Source: a virus. Taken from it: a stretch of DNA of 51,696 bases. This document shows positions 7,415-15,533 of the stretch, piece by piece. The translations under genes were made by a program, and so were the position numbers. Each line of letters starts with the position of its first letter. Position 1 is the stretch's first letter. The notes below the pieces were generated by a model. That model saw only the letters and a list, made by a program, of their open reading frames with translations. It made no database searches and was not told where the DNA came from. The DNA lies in the IMG/VR virus record IMGVR_UViG_3300042197_002219, positions 1-51,696 of that record. The stretch is one strand, 5' to 3'.

Positions 7415-7831
7415 CTATTCCGCATAAGCCGCTATTCCCCAGTTCACCAGCGTATAATCAGATGTCGTTGACCATCGTTTTTTAAACTTAGCCAGCGCTT
7501 CCGTTATTTCGCCGTTCATTGGACAGTTGTAAATGATTTTCCTTGGTACAAATCCTTTCACCAACACATAATGATCCGTAACCAGGCACATGACAGGAGA
7601 ACCCTGCCGGACATGGTGCCTAAGCATGTTGACATCAAAATTTCCTGAAATAACTCTCAATCCTTTTTCCCTGAGAAAGCTTTCTATCGTCCTAACTTGC
7701 AAGCCATCAATTACTGAACCTAATCCCATTATTCCTCGTTTGTTCTGCTCAAGCCAATTCAAAACCATTTGGACACAAGCCACGCCACAATCACAATCCA
7801 GCCTTTGATAAATTGGCTCGATATTTAACAT
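7415..7831 (-). CDS. C39-like cysteine peptidase domain protein
   Basis: The start is the ATG at 7831 (MLNIEPIYQ), preceded by AGGAG at five bases, giving 138 residues. The layout fits a papain-like C39 fold: QRLDCDCGVACVQMVL near the N-terminus with candidate nucleophile C15, then GSPVMCLVTDHYVLVKGF with the candidate histidine, and IIYNCPMNG, where Asn/Asp usually follows. C39 domains cleave double-glycine leaders in bacteriocin exporters, and stand-alone copies occur in phages and toxin systems. Here it could process a phage protein or act on a host target. There is no signal peptide and no membrane segment. Distant family membership is likely, but activity is inferred. Confidence 0.7.
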   Translation of the reverse strand: MLNIEPIYQRLDCDCGVACVQMVLNWLEQNKRGIMGLGSVIDGLQVRTIESFLREKGLRVISGNFDVNMLRHHVRQGSPVMCLVTDHYVLVKGFVPRKIIYNCPMNGEITEALAKFKKRWSTTSDYTLVNWGIAAYAE

Positions 7832-7839
7832 GGCTTCTC

Positions 7840-8058
7840 CTAGCTGCACTCACGAGGAATCTCCGATCTTCCAAAAGTGGTGTTGGTCGTCACCTTCACC
7901 TTGTCATTAGTAAATTCCCAAATCTCTCCCGTCGCTTTAACAATGCAAGTAAAAAGCTTTTGTGTTTCAGAACCATATTCAGTAACAAGCCAAATTGATG
8001 CTCGACCTTTTGGTGTTTCTACCTCAACATGATTCCTCGGTTCATAAATACAAATCAT
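7840..8058 (-). CDS. Hypothetical protein, 72 aa
   Basis: A small beta-rich protein (MICIYEPRNHVEVE, then ASIWLVTEYGSETQKLF and CIVKATGEIWEF). Its start overlaps the previous stop in an ATGA arrangement, which supports coupled translation and a real gene. No family is recognised. Confidence 0.65.
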   Translation of the reverse strand: MICIYEPRNHVEVETPKGRASIWLVTEYGSETQKLFTCIVKATGEIWEFTNDKVKVTTNTTFGRSEIPRECS

Positions 8059-8486
8059 CTTTTCACCGTGAATTTAATTCGCTCTTGCCACGAAGGGTAA
8101 AACACATCACCCCGGACAATTAGCGTTGTGTCTTTTGAAAACTGCGGATCAACTGTTTTGCTTGGAGATCGCAACAACTCATAAGACTTATCATGCACCA
8201 CAACCCTACTCTCAGTCATCCATGCCAATGTTCCTTCCGGGTCAGGCTTAACCTGACAATAAAAAACTAAACAATCTTCTTCCATTGATTGTTCCTTAAC
8301 TACGTAACAAACAGGCAATTTAATTTGATCACAAGCCATGCTCGTGCCTGTTCGCCTAATAATTCCAATCTTATCTTTGATGAAATTTTCCCAATCCTTA
8401 GATTTCTTTTTTAACATCCATTTAAAAATGAAAAGTTTAAAAACAAAGGAAATCCAAGCAAAAAACTCACGAATTGCAGAGGTCAT
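8055..8486 (-). CDS. Hypothetical protein with N-terminal membrane anchor
   Basis: The 143-residue protein starts at an ATG behind GGAGG. Residues about 5-25 form a hydrophobic, aromatic helix (FFAWISFVFKLFIFKWML) followed at once by KKKSKDW, a typical single-pass anchor with a positive inside flank. The remainder is a soluble beta-rich domain with two Cys and a basic C-terminus. It overlaps the next small gene by 4 bp. The role is unknown. Confidence 0.7.
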   Translation of the reverse strand: MTSAIREFFAWISFVFKLFIFKWMLKKKSKDWENFIKDKIGIIRRTGTSMACDQIKLPVCYVVKEQSMEEDCLVFYCQVKPDPEGTLAWMTESRVVVHDKSYELLRSPSKTVDPQFSKDTTLIVRGDVFYPSWQERIKFTVKR

Positions 8487-8503
8487 GACTCAACCTCCAT
8501 AAG

Positions 8504-8812
8504 TTATTTGTACCCATCAAGTATTGTCTCAACTTCTCCCTTGATGAACAACACATGCACAGAAACTTCACGTTTGCATGGCCAATTTAATTCTTCAAAT
8601 TCAAATCCGGAATTTAACAAACTTTGCTTTTCATCTTCTTGTAATTCCATCACACCAATTGAATCAGACCTGGCCGTGTTACGCTGCGCAAACTCTTTGG
8701 CCAAATAAGGAGAATTGAAAACAGGAACCACTTGCTTATTGTCCTTTGTATAAACCAACAAAGGACAAATTCTTTGTTCTTGCAACTCATTCACAAATTC
8801 AATTTTCGTCAT
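8504..8812 (-). CDS. Hypothetical protein, about 102 aa
   Basis: I prefer the internal ATG (MTKIEFVNEL) near 8812 because an AGGCGG ribosome site precedes it. A start ten codons earlier is possible. The protein is acidic and looks like one compact alpha/beta domain (ICPLLVYTKDNKQVVPVF, then SVHVLFIKGEVE). No motif is recognised. It lies in a run of small hypothetical genes between the tubulin-like and peptidase genes. Confidence 0.65.
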   Translation of the reverse strand: MTKIEFVNELQEQRICPLLVYTKDNKQVVPVFNSPYLAKEFAQRNTARSDSIGVMELQEDEKQSLLNSGFEFEELNWPCKREVSVHVLFIKGEVETILDGYK

Positions 8813-8845
8813 GACACCGCCTGACGATAATGCAATCCACATGAA

Positions 8846-9559
8846 CTAAAAACCACCCCCATTATCAAGCCACTTCAACCTTTCGGTAGACTCCCACAGC
8901 TTGGCAATATCATCATCAAAAAAATGCCTGAAACGTTTAAGCACTAAATCATAATCCGCCCTGTCCACACTATTCTTGGAATTAACATATTCAGACAAAA
9001 CAGCATACAACTCTCGATACTTGTCCAATGGAAAAACTGTGGCAGTTTGATCGTGCAAAGAATCAAATCCAGGCTTGATAATTAACTCAACAATCTGTTG
9101 CTTGAACGCTGACAAAAGCTCATCTAACTTGCTAGCGTCAAACTCAAATTCTTTTTTTGCTTCTTCAGGAAATGATGGATCACATTTAATTTCAATCTGC
9201 ATTCCATCCTTCCACTTGATAAGAAAAATCGCTGACAGATGATCAATGCCATAAGTCAAATTTGGAACATCATCCAACATCAATTCATTCCTGATGTCCG
9301 TGGCAAGCTCAACAATCTTTTCAATATCCATCGACTTCACAAATTCAAGAAAACTTTCTTCGCCTTCTTCCACATCCTCTTCACTAACTTGCTCAAGCCA
9401 GTAATCTTTTAAATCCGAATACCAGCTAATCAAAGCTGGCTCGGTATCCTGAAGCTCATTAATCAAACTTTCAAGTTCATCTTGGAATGAATTGACGTCA
9501 GAATCACCCAGCTGTTCGATTGTGTAAGCAATAAAACCAACGAACAGCTGGGTGATCAT
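8846..9559 (-). CDS. Acidic hypothetical protein, 237 aa
   Basis: The start ATG at 9559 follows GAGGT. The protein is rich in Asp and Glu, with long predicted helices (DSDVNSFQDELESLINEL, EQVSEEDVEEGEES) and little obvious core motif. The composition suggests a helical binding or DNA-mimic-like surface, but that is speculation from charge only. It lies two bases downstream of the 104-residue gene, so they are likely cotranscribed. Confidence 0.7.
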   Translation of the reverse strand: MITQLFVGFIAYTIEQLGDSDVNSFQDELESLINELQDTEPALISWYSDLKDYWLEQVSEEDVEEGEESFLEFVKSMDIEKIVELATDIRNELMLDDVPNLTYGIDHLSAIFLIKWKDGMQIEIKCDPSFPEEAKKEFEFDASKLDELLSAFKQQIVELIIKPGFDSLHDQTATVFPLDKYRELYAVLSEYVNSKNSVDRADYDLVLKRFRHFFDDDIAKLWESTERLKWLDNGGGF

Positions 9560-9561
9560 AG

Positions 9562-9876
9562 CTACCTCGGATTTGTAATCGAAATTGAGGTATCAGGATT
9601 AGCCATATCCCCGCTGCGCACTTCCTGCCCTTCTCGCGCATCAGGACAAACTTTCAAACTGACACCATTGGTTAATCTGAGCCCGTAATTGTTCGCAACA
9701 GCGAACACCTCGTAAGGTCGATGCGAACTTAGGTAACTACGCGCCCACTTAATGAACCGATCACCATCACAAGATAAGCCATAAGGTTGGCTCGTTTCTG
9801 TGCGATATATCGTTTCCAAATGATTGATTAAGTCAGGCATATCACCAAAAAGAGTAGCATCACCTGTCGTAACCAT
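9562..9876 (-). CDS. Hypothetical protein, 104 aa
   Basis: A strong AAGGAG site precedes the ATG at 9876. The protein contains RFIKWARSYLSSHRPYEVFAV and a C-terminal SISITNPR. No family is recognised. It is the first gene after a 52-bp gap downstream of the tubulin-like gene. That gap contains a possible TATAAC -10 element without a convincing -35. Confidence 0.65.
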   Translation of the reverse strand: MVTTGDATLFGDMPDLINHLETIYRTETSQPYGLSCDGDRFIKWARSYLSSHRPYEVFAVANNYGLRLTNGVSLKVCPDAREGQEVRSGDMANPDTSISITNPR

Positions 9877-9928
9877 ACCCTAACTCCTTCCGTCTTTGCA
9901 AAGTTTGAGAAATCGTTATAGTCAAACG

Positions 9929-11230
9929 TCAATCATTCACACCCAGGAATTGGGCTAAACCACCACCCAATTGAACCTTTGTCAAATTAGCCTCCTTAGC
10001 TAGTTTATTCAAAGTAGCAACTGGTGGTTTGAGGTCACTAATCATCGCGTAAGCTTGAAGCCCTGGCGATGACCCAATGTAAACGCCACGATGCACAACA
10101 CTGTTGCCGCCCTTGAGCGTCCTATTCATCTGGGTAAACCCGGCATCGAAATAATCGAGGCTCAAATTGTCCAAATGATTTTGATCGCCAACAAACAAAC
10201 AAGCGCCCTTCGTGCCTTGCTTCAAATCAACTTCAGCCAACACATTGTTGGTAAGTTGATCGCGAATAGCTGCACTAATGTCCGCAGGACTTGTCACATT
10301 CTGCAAACTGGCTGCTCCCATCACACAAATGCCATGATCCAACAATTGAGCCAATTCGCTGCGGTCAAAGGTAATCAAAGGACTGTGAACGGCAGCCAAT
10401 TGATTAAACAAATGGAACAACTGGCTAACCGTGTTGTTGGCCACATTGTAAAGTTGCGTCATGCCAGGCCTGTAAAGCTGATTGATCCTGGCATTGTCAA
10501 TCAGAATCAAAGGACTGACTTTCAACTCAAGCAGCTTTTGGAAAGCTGTTACAGCATTACGACATACTTGCTGCCCTTCAGTAAACGAAGGAATGGAAGC
10601 AATGACTCCAACCCTAGGTTGTTTGCCTTTGCTCTCCATGTACTCGCGAGCAATTTGAATCAGCTTGCCGCTAGTACCAGAACCTGTGCCGCCACCTAAC
10701 CCAACACAAATTAATCCATAATCCATGGCATTGCCCCAAGACTTTTGGAGCAAATCCCAAATCTCTTCTTCGTGTCCATTCATGGCTTGCTCTGCAAACC
10801 TGGCATCTTTGGCAGCACCACCAAGTTGCAAAGTGTGCCGATGAATTTCTTCCGGCAAACCTTGGAAATCACTTTCAGCCGTGTTAAACAAACCAACACG
10901 ACGATACCCAATGCGATAAAAACTAGCTGCAAGCCTGGCACCACCTTGACCAGAACCAAGGAACGCCATGTTAAATGCAACATCGTAAGGGAATGTGTCA
11001 TTGATGACGACTTGCTGTGCCGCAGGTTTGTGTGCAGCAGGATTTAATGCCGCAGCAACATTTCCAATGTTTACCGCGCCAGGGACAGGAATATTCGGAG
11101 CAGCTACCGGTACAGGTGAATGCACAGGTGGAGCTAGTTCTGAACTAACTACCGGATTTGCAGGTAATCCAGATGCCTTGTTTAACGAATCATGCATTTG
11201 CTGCTCAATCGAAGACTTAGGATCAGACAT
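9929..11230 (-). CDS. Tubulin/FtsZ-superfamily GTPase
   Basis: I choose the ATG at 11230 (MSDPKSS), preceded by AAAGGAA, giving 433 residues and leaving a 77-bp leader. A start further upstream would overlap the glycan gene. Residues 1-75 are a Pro/Ala-rich disordered extension. The GTPase domain follows: LGSGQGGARLA (91-101, first nucleotide loop), NTAESD, and the tubulin signature GGGTGSGTS at 179-187, then VGVIASIPSFTEGQQV. The family forms GTP-dependent filaments. In jumbo phages such as phiKZ relatives, PhuZ centres the phage nucleus, while TubZ segregates plasmids and some phages. The long N-terminal extension and weak resemblance to PhuZ leave the class open. The C-terminus is short, without a long acidic tail. 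Confidence 0.9.
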   Translation of the reverse strand: MSDPKSSIEQQMHDSLNKASGLPANPVVSSELAPPVHSPVPVAAPNIPVPGAVNIGNVAAALNPAAHKPAAQQVVINDTFPYDVAFNMAFLGSGQGGARLAASFYRIGYRRVGLFNTAESDFQGLPEEIHRHTLQLGGAAKDARFAEQAMNGHEEEIWDLLQKSWGNAMDYGLICVGLGGGTGSGTSGKLIQIAREYMESKGKQPRVGVIASIPSFTEGQQVCRNAVTAFQKLLELKVSPLILIDNARINQLYRPGMTQLYNVANNTVSQLFHLFNQLAAVHSPLITFDRSELAQLLDHGICVMGAASLQNVTSPADISAAIRDQLTNNVLAEVDLKQGTKGACLFVGDQNHLDNLSLDYFDAGFTQMNRTLKGGNSVVHRGVYIGSSPGLQAYAMISDLKPPVATLNKLAKEANLTKVQLGGGLAQFLGVND

Positions 11231-11307
11231 GACAGTTCCTTTCTGTGGAATTGGAAAAACCTTAGTACCGCACTCACCAACGTTACGAATGCGTTCCATA
11301 CTGCAAC

Positions 11308-11871
11308 TCAAGTGACAGAAGATAAAAAAGCATCAAGTTTTTCAAACTGCTTTTGTTTAACCTCTGCGTTCGTCATTGTAAACACATTCTTGAATAATTT
11401 CAGGTGTTTGTAATATCGTTCCAAACGATGCTTTCTCAAACCTTTCACATAATCTGGCGTTAACTCATTGTTCCAACTTTGCAAACTAGTTAAGTCTTCT
11501 TCTTCAGTTGCTTGTATGTCTATTACCGTGTCGATATGCCCTACCCACAGATTTAAAAACGCAGTCATGTGTAGACTGCAAACAATTGCTGGTTTATCGA
11601 ATTTGGCTAAAAATTCAGCAGGACCTGGATAAGGCAAATCAAAGAACTCAGGTAACGAGTCACTCCAAACGCTGACATTGTTTTGTTCGCAGAAATTGTA
11701 AATCAAATTCAAGACTTCAATGTTTTGACCATTTGAATTTAATAACCTGCGTCCGTCAAAAATATCTACGTCTTGTTTTAGCCAAACTATTGACCAATTT
11801 TTTCCATGTAAGTGCCGAGAAACATAATTAAAATAGGCACCATCAGTTCCAGCAATTAAGACATGTTTCAT
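11308..11871 (-). CDS. Hypothetical protein in glycan gene cluster, 187 aa
   Basis: The protein begins MKHVLIAGTDGAYFNYVSRHL, which resembles the first strand and loop of a Rossmann-like nucleotide or sugar-binding domain. It continues as an alpha/beta protein with a basic C-terminal helix rich in Lys and Tyr. No catalytic motif is recognised. Its ATG overlaps the TGA of the DUF616-like gene, so it is translationally coupled to it. A role in sugar precursor handling or transfer is inferred only from this position. Confidence 0.7.
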   Translation of the reverse strand: MKHVLIAGTDGAYFNYVSRHLHGKNWSIVWLKQDVDIFDGRRLLNSNGQNIEVLNLIYNFCEQNNVSVWSDSLPEFFDLPYPGPAEFLAKFDKPAIVCSLHMTAFLNLWVGHIDTVIDIQATEEEDLTSLQSWNNELTPDYVKGLRKHRLERYYKHLKLFKNVFTMTNAEVKQKQFEKLDAFLSSVT

Positions 11872-12584
11872 GCGCTCTTCTTACCGTGACTGATGAAATC
11901 AAAAAATGTTGATTTCATTCTTGAACCTGGAATCTTGCCGTACTCTTGTTTTAGTTTCCACGCCACATAATTAAAGCTCAGTTGATCTCGAAAACTGTGA
12001 TTCTCAATTTGACTCCACCACAGTTTGTTAAATTCCGTAATTTGATCGCACTGCTTTCTTAAAACACACGCTGTCTCAACTAAACCGTTGTACGGAGGAT
12101 ATCCTTCTTTTCTATACGCATTTATTTGATTAGCCATCAACTGCGGATTATCTTTTCGCAATTTGCGACAAGCCTGCATTTCTTGGTAAATGCAAGTTCG
12201 TTCTGGATGTTTAAACGAAGCAAGCATGTATTTGTTAATTAACGGATTAACCAGTTGTTTTACTAATGGAACTGGTTTTATTTGTTGAGAACCGTCAATC
12301 CATATGGTGTAGTCTGCATCTAAATTCAAAACATGACTATTTACTTTGTGGTATCGCGCAGTTCTTCTTTTGCACAATGGATGTTTCCAAACTAATGGGC
12401 GTAACTCCCATGTAATAGCAGCACCTGATGAAGTAACCTTTTTTGGTGTGTCACCTTTCAAAGGCGAATCTGTAAACAATACAAATTTTATTTCTTCTTC
12501 ATTGCAACCAATTGAAGCCAAAATCGTATTCTCAACGATGTCATATTTATTAGTCACGCAACTATACAACACAACTTTTTTCAT
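11868..12584 (-). CDS. DUF616/TOD1-type glycosyltransferase-like protein
   Basis: The 238-residue protein shows the DUF616 pattern: VLYSCVTNKYD at the N-terminus, VLFTDSPL, WELRPLVWKHP, then KVNSHVLNLDADYTIWIDGSQQI, where the DAD and WIDGS elements act as the DxD-like metal site, and later DQLSFNYVAWKLK. The family is related to plant TOD1/MUCI70 and to bacterial and phage glycosyltransferases. The length is close to the core domain. It overlaps both neighbours by 4 bp, forming a three-gene operon with the family 2 transferase and the 187-residue protein. The acceptor could be a virion protein, surface glycan or modified DNA base. Confidence 0.85.
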   Translation of the reverse strand: MKKVVLYSCVTNKYDIVENTILASIGCNEEEIKFVLFTDSPLKGDTPKKVTSSGAAITWELRPLVWKHPLCKRRTARYHKVNSHVLNLDADYTIWIDGSQQIKPVPLVKQLVNPLINKYMLASFKHPERTCIYQEMQACRKLRKDNPQLMANQINAYRKEGYPPYNGLVETACVLRKQCDQITEFNKLWWSQIENHSFRDQLSFNYVAWKLKQEYGKIPGSRMKSTFFDFISHGKKSA

Positions 12585-13378
12585 GCTTGTCTAAACCATT
12601 TACCTAGTTTATAAGTATCTCCGCGAGATACAGCACGATAATGAAAAATAAACGAACTTAAACAAACAGCAGACTTCATTCCTTTTGCCGCCCATCTTGA
12701 TTGCAATTCATCTTCATTGAGCGTCATAAGCGGTGTAGGATTTCTACGACCATCTGCTGTTTTTGGGTTAACTGGTCGAAAATAATGCTGTGCATCGTAC
12801 ATGCCTTTCTGCCAATCAGTCATTTTTGCAAAAAGGAAAAATCCATTTATTCGACTTTCAATTACTTTGCCAAGATTATTTTTATACAGAGTTGAAGCCA
12901 CTTTGTTTATTTCTACTTGCGAATCTGTTAAACGATATCCGGCATAAAATCGACTAATTTCTTGATTACCTTTAGCCGTTATTCCTGGCGCATTAGACAA
13001 AGGTCCAATTAAAGAATAACCATTTTCAGCTGCATGCAATAAACCTGCATGCCAATTATTAGTAAATACAACGTCATTATTGCCTGCTATTGCGTGAGTC
13101 AAATTCAATTCTTTTGCTTTGCTCAATCCTGCGTTCCAACTACGCGTCAACCCACCGTTTTTAGGAAAGTGAATAAAGTGAATTTCACTTCCTGGTAATT
13201 TAGTTGCAATTGCTTTTAAAGAATTTTCATAGGCATTTGACCAATTTGCAGAACCGTCATCAACGACGATTGCGACACCGTTCGGTGTAGTGTCAAAAAA
13301 AGATTCAAGAGATTTCTTCGTGTACTTATGCAACACAGTAGCGTTATAAGTAGGGCAGATGAATCCAATACGAATCAT
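12581..13378 (-). CDS. Family 2 glycosyltransferase (GT-A fold)
   Basis: The protein has 265 residues. The N-terminal GT-A signatures are clear: FICPTYNA, the nucleotide-binding VVDDGSANW near residues 38-46, HFPKNGGLTRSWNAGL, and GNNDVVF as the DxD equivalent. The C-terminal half contains INGFFLFAKMTDW, typical of acceptor-side segments, and NEDELQSRW. It probably transfers a sugar from a nucleotide donor. No membrane helix is seen, so it acts in the cytoplasm. Its start follows GAGAGG. It lies 14 bp downstream of the portal gene, so it may be expressed with late structural genes, which favours virion glycosylation as a guess. Confidence 0.9.
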   Translation of the reverse strand: MIRIGFICPTYNATVLHKYTKKSLESFFDTTPNGVAIVVDDGSANWSNAYENSLKAIATKLPGSEIHFIHFPKNGGLTRSWNAGLSKAKELNLTHAIAGNNDVVFTNNWHAGLLHAAENGYSLIGPLSNAPGITAKGNQEISRFYAGYRLTDSQVEINKVASTLYKNNLGKVIESRINGFFLFAKMTDWQKGMYDAQHYFRPVNPKTADGRRNPTPLMTLNEDELQSRWAAKGMKSAVCLSSFIFHYRAVSRGDTYKLGKWFRQA

Positions 13379-13392
13379 TTAAAACCTCTCAA

Positions 13393-15306
13393 TCATCCGC
13401 CCTGTTGTTGCATTGCCGCACCGCCTTGCAATCGCATTTGACCTCTTATCTCATCCAACTTAGCCCGCACAATTGAATGCAACGTTGGATTAAATTGCTT
13501 GAGCTTGCGCAACTGGCTATCTTTAACTGCTTCAGGCAAACCAAGAAGTTCTTGTGCCAGGCTAGAAGCAGCAGCTTGCAAATCGTTTGGCGTGACGGGA
13601 ACATTCGGTCCCATGGTTTGAATATAGTTATCAACCGGAGTACCGCCTGCACCCATAGCTGATTGAGCATCGGGTCCAACAGGATTTCCACCGCCTTGCG
13701 GAGGCGGCGCACCGCCACCACCGGCAGGAGGAGCGCCGCCACCTGCTGGAGGCTGACCCTGCATTGCAGGATTCATACCCTTTGATATTTCCGCAGCAAA
13801 ACCCGACTGCTCCATTTCTTCTTGTTGTCGTGCTTGCATTTCCTGTTGTTGCCGAGCTTCGTCTGCAATAAGCTTTTGCTCGGTTTTCCAGTCGTAACCA
13901 ATCGCACGAAGTCCTGTAGTTCCAGACAGTTGTTGCCCCATCATGAGTTGCAGCGCAGACATTTGCTTCTGCATATCGTCGGCAATTGTCACTCGCTTCA
14001 AACCGCAATCTATCTTTTCCCAACTCATGACACGACTAATAAAATCACACATCCATTGCAAAAATTGATTAGCGTCACTTACTAACTGCCTGTGCGTGCT
14101 TTCAAACAAACGCAATGCAATAGGTGCAGCCTGGAGACTTAAACTTCCTTGATAAAACTCGACAGGCGTTCCACATTCATTAAGTAAGTTATCAAAACCT
14201 TGTTTAATTAAATCGGTAGGTGCTAATTGTTTGGCATCTCCACCAAGCACCTGATACTGCACAGGGAAAGGAAGCATTTGCCAGCTTGCCGGGTCCCTGC
14301 GCCTTCGGTTAATCATCTGCCTAACTTGTGCCCTAAAATCTCCAGCATTATAGATAGACATGGGGTCTTGCGTTGCAATACCGCCTGCGTTTGCCGCCCC
14401 GCCCCTAGCCATAGGCGTAATTAAACGGAAAGGAATTACATAGTCCAAAGCAATAGCTTCGTTGTATCTGCGCAAAACTTGGATGTACCAGATTTGCCTG
14501 TAGTTAATTAAACTACGCGGTAAACCCCAACCCATATTGCGAATACCAGCAAGCGTGGGTTCTTTCATGTGGAAAACAGCATCGGTATTAAATCGAAATA
14601 ATTTATTTGTGTGTATTGCTTCGAGAACTTGTTTGCTGACTCTTTCCAGGTGGTAGAGATTACCTTCCCTAACCATGCGTTTGTAATACTCAGGGATACG
14701 CCACAAATATGAAACTTCATCTGTGTAAGGATCATGGAGCAATTCCATTTCGTGCGGGCTCCACCGCTTTAACACCAAATGTTCTGATTCGGCTCTTGGC
14801 TTGTCTATAACGTTCCAAGGTCCATGCCATTTTGTTTTAGGGCATGTCGCAACAAACTCGAACTTCTCGTTGAATTGAAAATTAAAGTTGTTGTAAACAA
14901 CTCGCAGTGGATACATATCACCAGTTTTAGGGCACTGTAAAAATCGTCTAAATGGAACTAACACACTCGCAAAGCCATTACCGTAACAAAGCCGATCACG
15001 CATCAACTGCCCAATAAAGTTCAAAACATCAAGTTGCTTGTTCAAAAAATCGCTGTACTTTTCTTTTTCTTCGTCACTAGCATCACCGCCCAATTCTATT
15101 TCAGTAATGAAATAGCTGACGATGCGCTCCATCGCCATACGGTAAGTGCCTTGAGTAGTCCAAATATATTCAGCCCACCACAATGCCGACTTCATAGTCG
15201 TCGGCATTTGTGTCGTAGCTAAATCATTGAAAGGATCAGCAAATCCAGTTTCACCGTAATTAGATACGGTCCCGCGTCCAATGTACGGATTAGTTCCTGA
15301 AAACAT
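13393..15306 (-). CDS. Portal protein
   Basis: The 637-residue protein begins at an ATG behind GAGGAT. It has portal-type features: an N-terminal region with DPFNDLATTQMP and ALWWAEYIWTTQGTYRMAMERIVSYFITE, then GNGFASVLVPFRRFLQCP, central RYNEAIALDYVIPFRLITP, and LFESTHRQLVSDANQFLQWMCDFI, comparable to the wing, stem and crown segments of other portals. It would form the dodecameric ring at the capsid vertex through which DNA is packaged. Residues about 510-560 are a low-complexity Gly/Pro/Gln stretch, unusual in length and possibly a flexible inner tail. The terminase and capsid genes are not in this window. Confidence 0.85.
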   Translation of the reverse strand: MFSGTNPYIGRGTVSNYGETGFADPFNDLATTQMPTTMKSALWWAEYIWTTQGTYRMAMERIVSYFITEIELGGDASDEEKEKYSDFLNKQLDVLNFIGQLMRDRLCYGNGFASVLVPFRRFLQCPKTGDMYPLRVVYNNFNFQFNEKFEFVATCPKTKWHGPWNVIDKPRAESEHLVLKRWSPHEMELLHDPYTDEVSYLWRIPEYYKRMVREGNLYHLERVSKQVLEAIHTNKLFRFNTDAVFHMKEPTLAGIRNMGWGLPRSLINYRQIWYIQVLRRYNEAIALDYVIPFRLITPMARGGAANAGGIATQDPMSIYNAGDFRAQVRQMINRRRRDPASWQMLPFPVQYQVLGGDAKQLAPTDLIKQGFDNLLNECGTPVEFYQGSLSLQAAPIALRLFESTHRQLVSDANQFLQWMCDFISRVMSWEKIDCGLKRVTIADDMQKQMSALQLMMGQQLSGTTGLRAIGYDWKTEQKLIADEARQQQEMQARQQEEMEQSGFAAEISKGMNPAMQGQPPAGGGAPPAGGGGAPPPQGGGNPVGPDAQSAMGAGGTPVDNYIQTMGPNVPVTPNDLQAAASSLAQELLGLPEAVKDSQLRKLKQFNPTLHSIVRAKLDEIRGQMRLQGGAAMQQQGG

Positions 15307-15336
15307 TTGCTTATCCTCTACAGCCGATGCGGCCTA

Positions 15337-15528
15337 TTACAGACTGGCTTTCTTTACCGCATCAGCTGCGAGTTTTGTCAAATCGTTATCAATTTGATCT
15401 GCTGCTGTTTGGCTATTTGGAAAAATTTCACGCTGTCCTAGTGCATCTTCCGCTTGTTTCATTTGCGAACAACCACAGCTATTTCCGCAACGTGGTGTGT
15501 TGTTACTAATTGCACCGTTCTTTTCCAT
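15337..15528 (-). CDS. Small Cys-rich hypothetical protein, 63 aa
   Basis: A strong GAGGAG site precedes the ATG at 15528, which makes this small gene credible. The N-terminal region has three Cys within ten residues (RCGNSCGCSQM), possibly a metal site. The rest is a helical segment ending in VKKASL. It lies 30 bp upstream of the portal gene in transcription order. The role is unknown. Confidence 0.7.
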   Translation of the reverse strand: MEKNGAISNNTPRCGNSCGCSQMKQAEDALGQREIFPNSQTAADQIDNDLTKLAADAVKKASL

Positions 15529-15533
15529 CGTTG

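Noticed and set aside
10091-10699. Plus-strand open frame of 202 codons
   Set aside because: It lies wholly opposite the tubulin-like GTPase gene, whose motifs are clear. The plus-strand protein has no coherent motif.
15337-15509. Plus-strand frame of 60 codons opposite the Cys-rich small gene
   Set aside because: It lacks a ribosome site, whereas the minus-strand gene has GAGGAG and fits the operon spacing.
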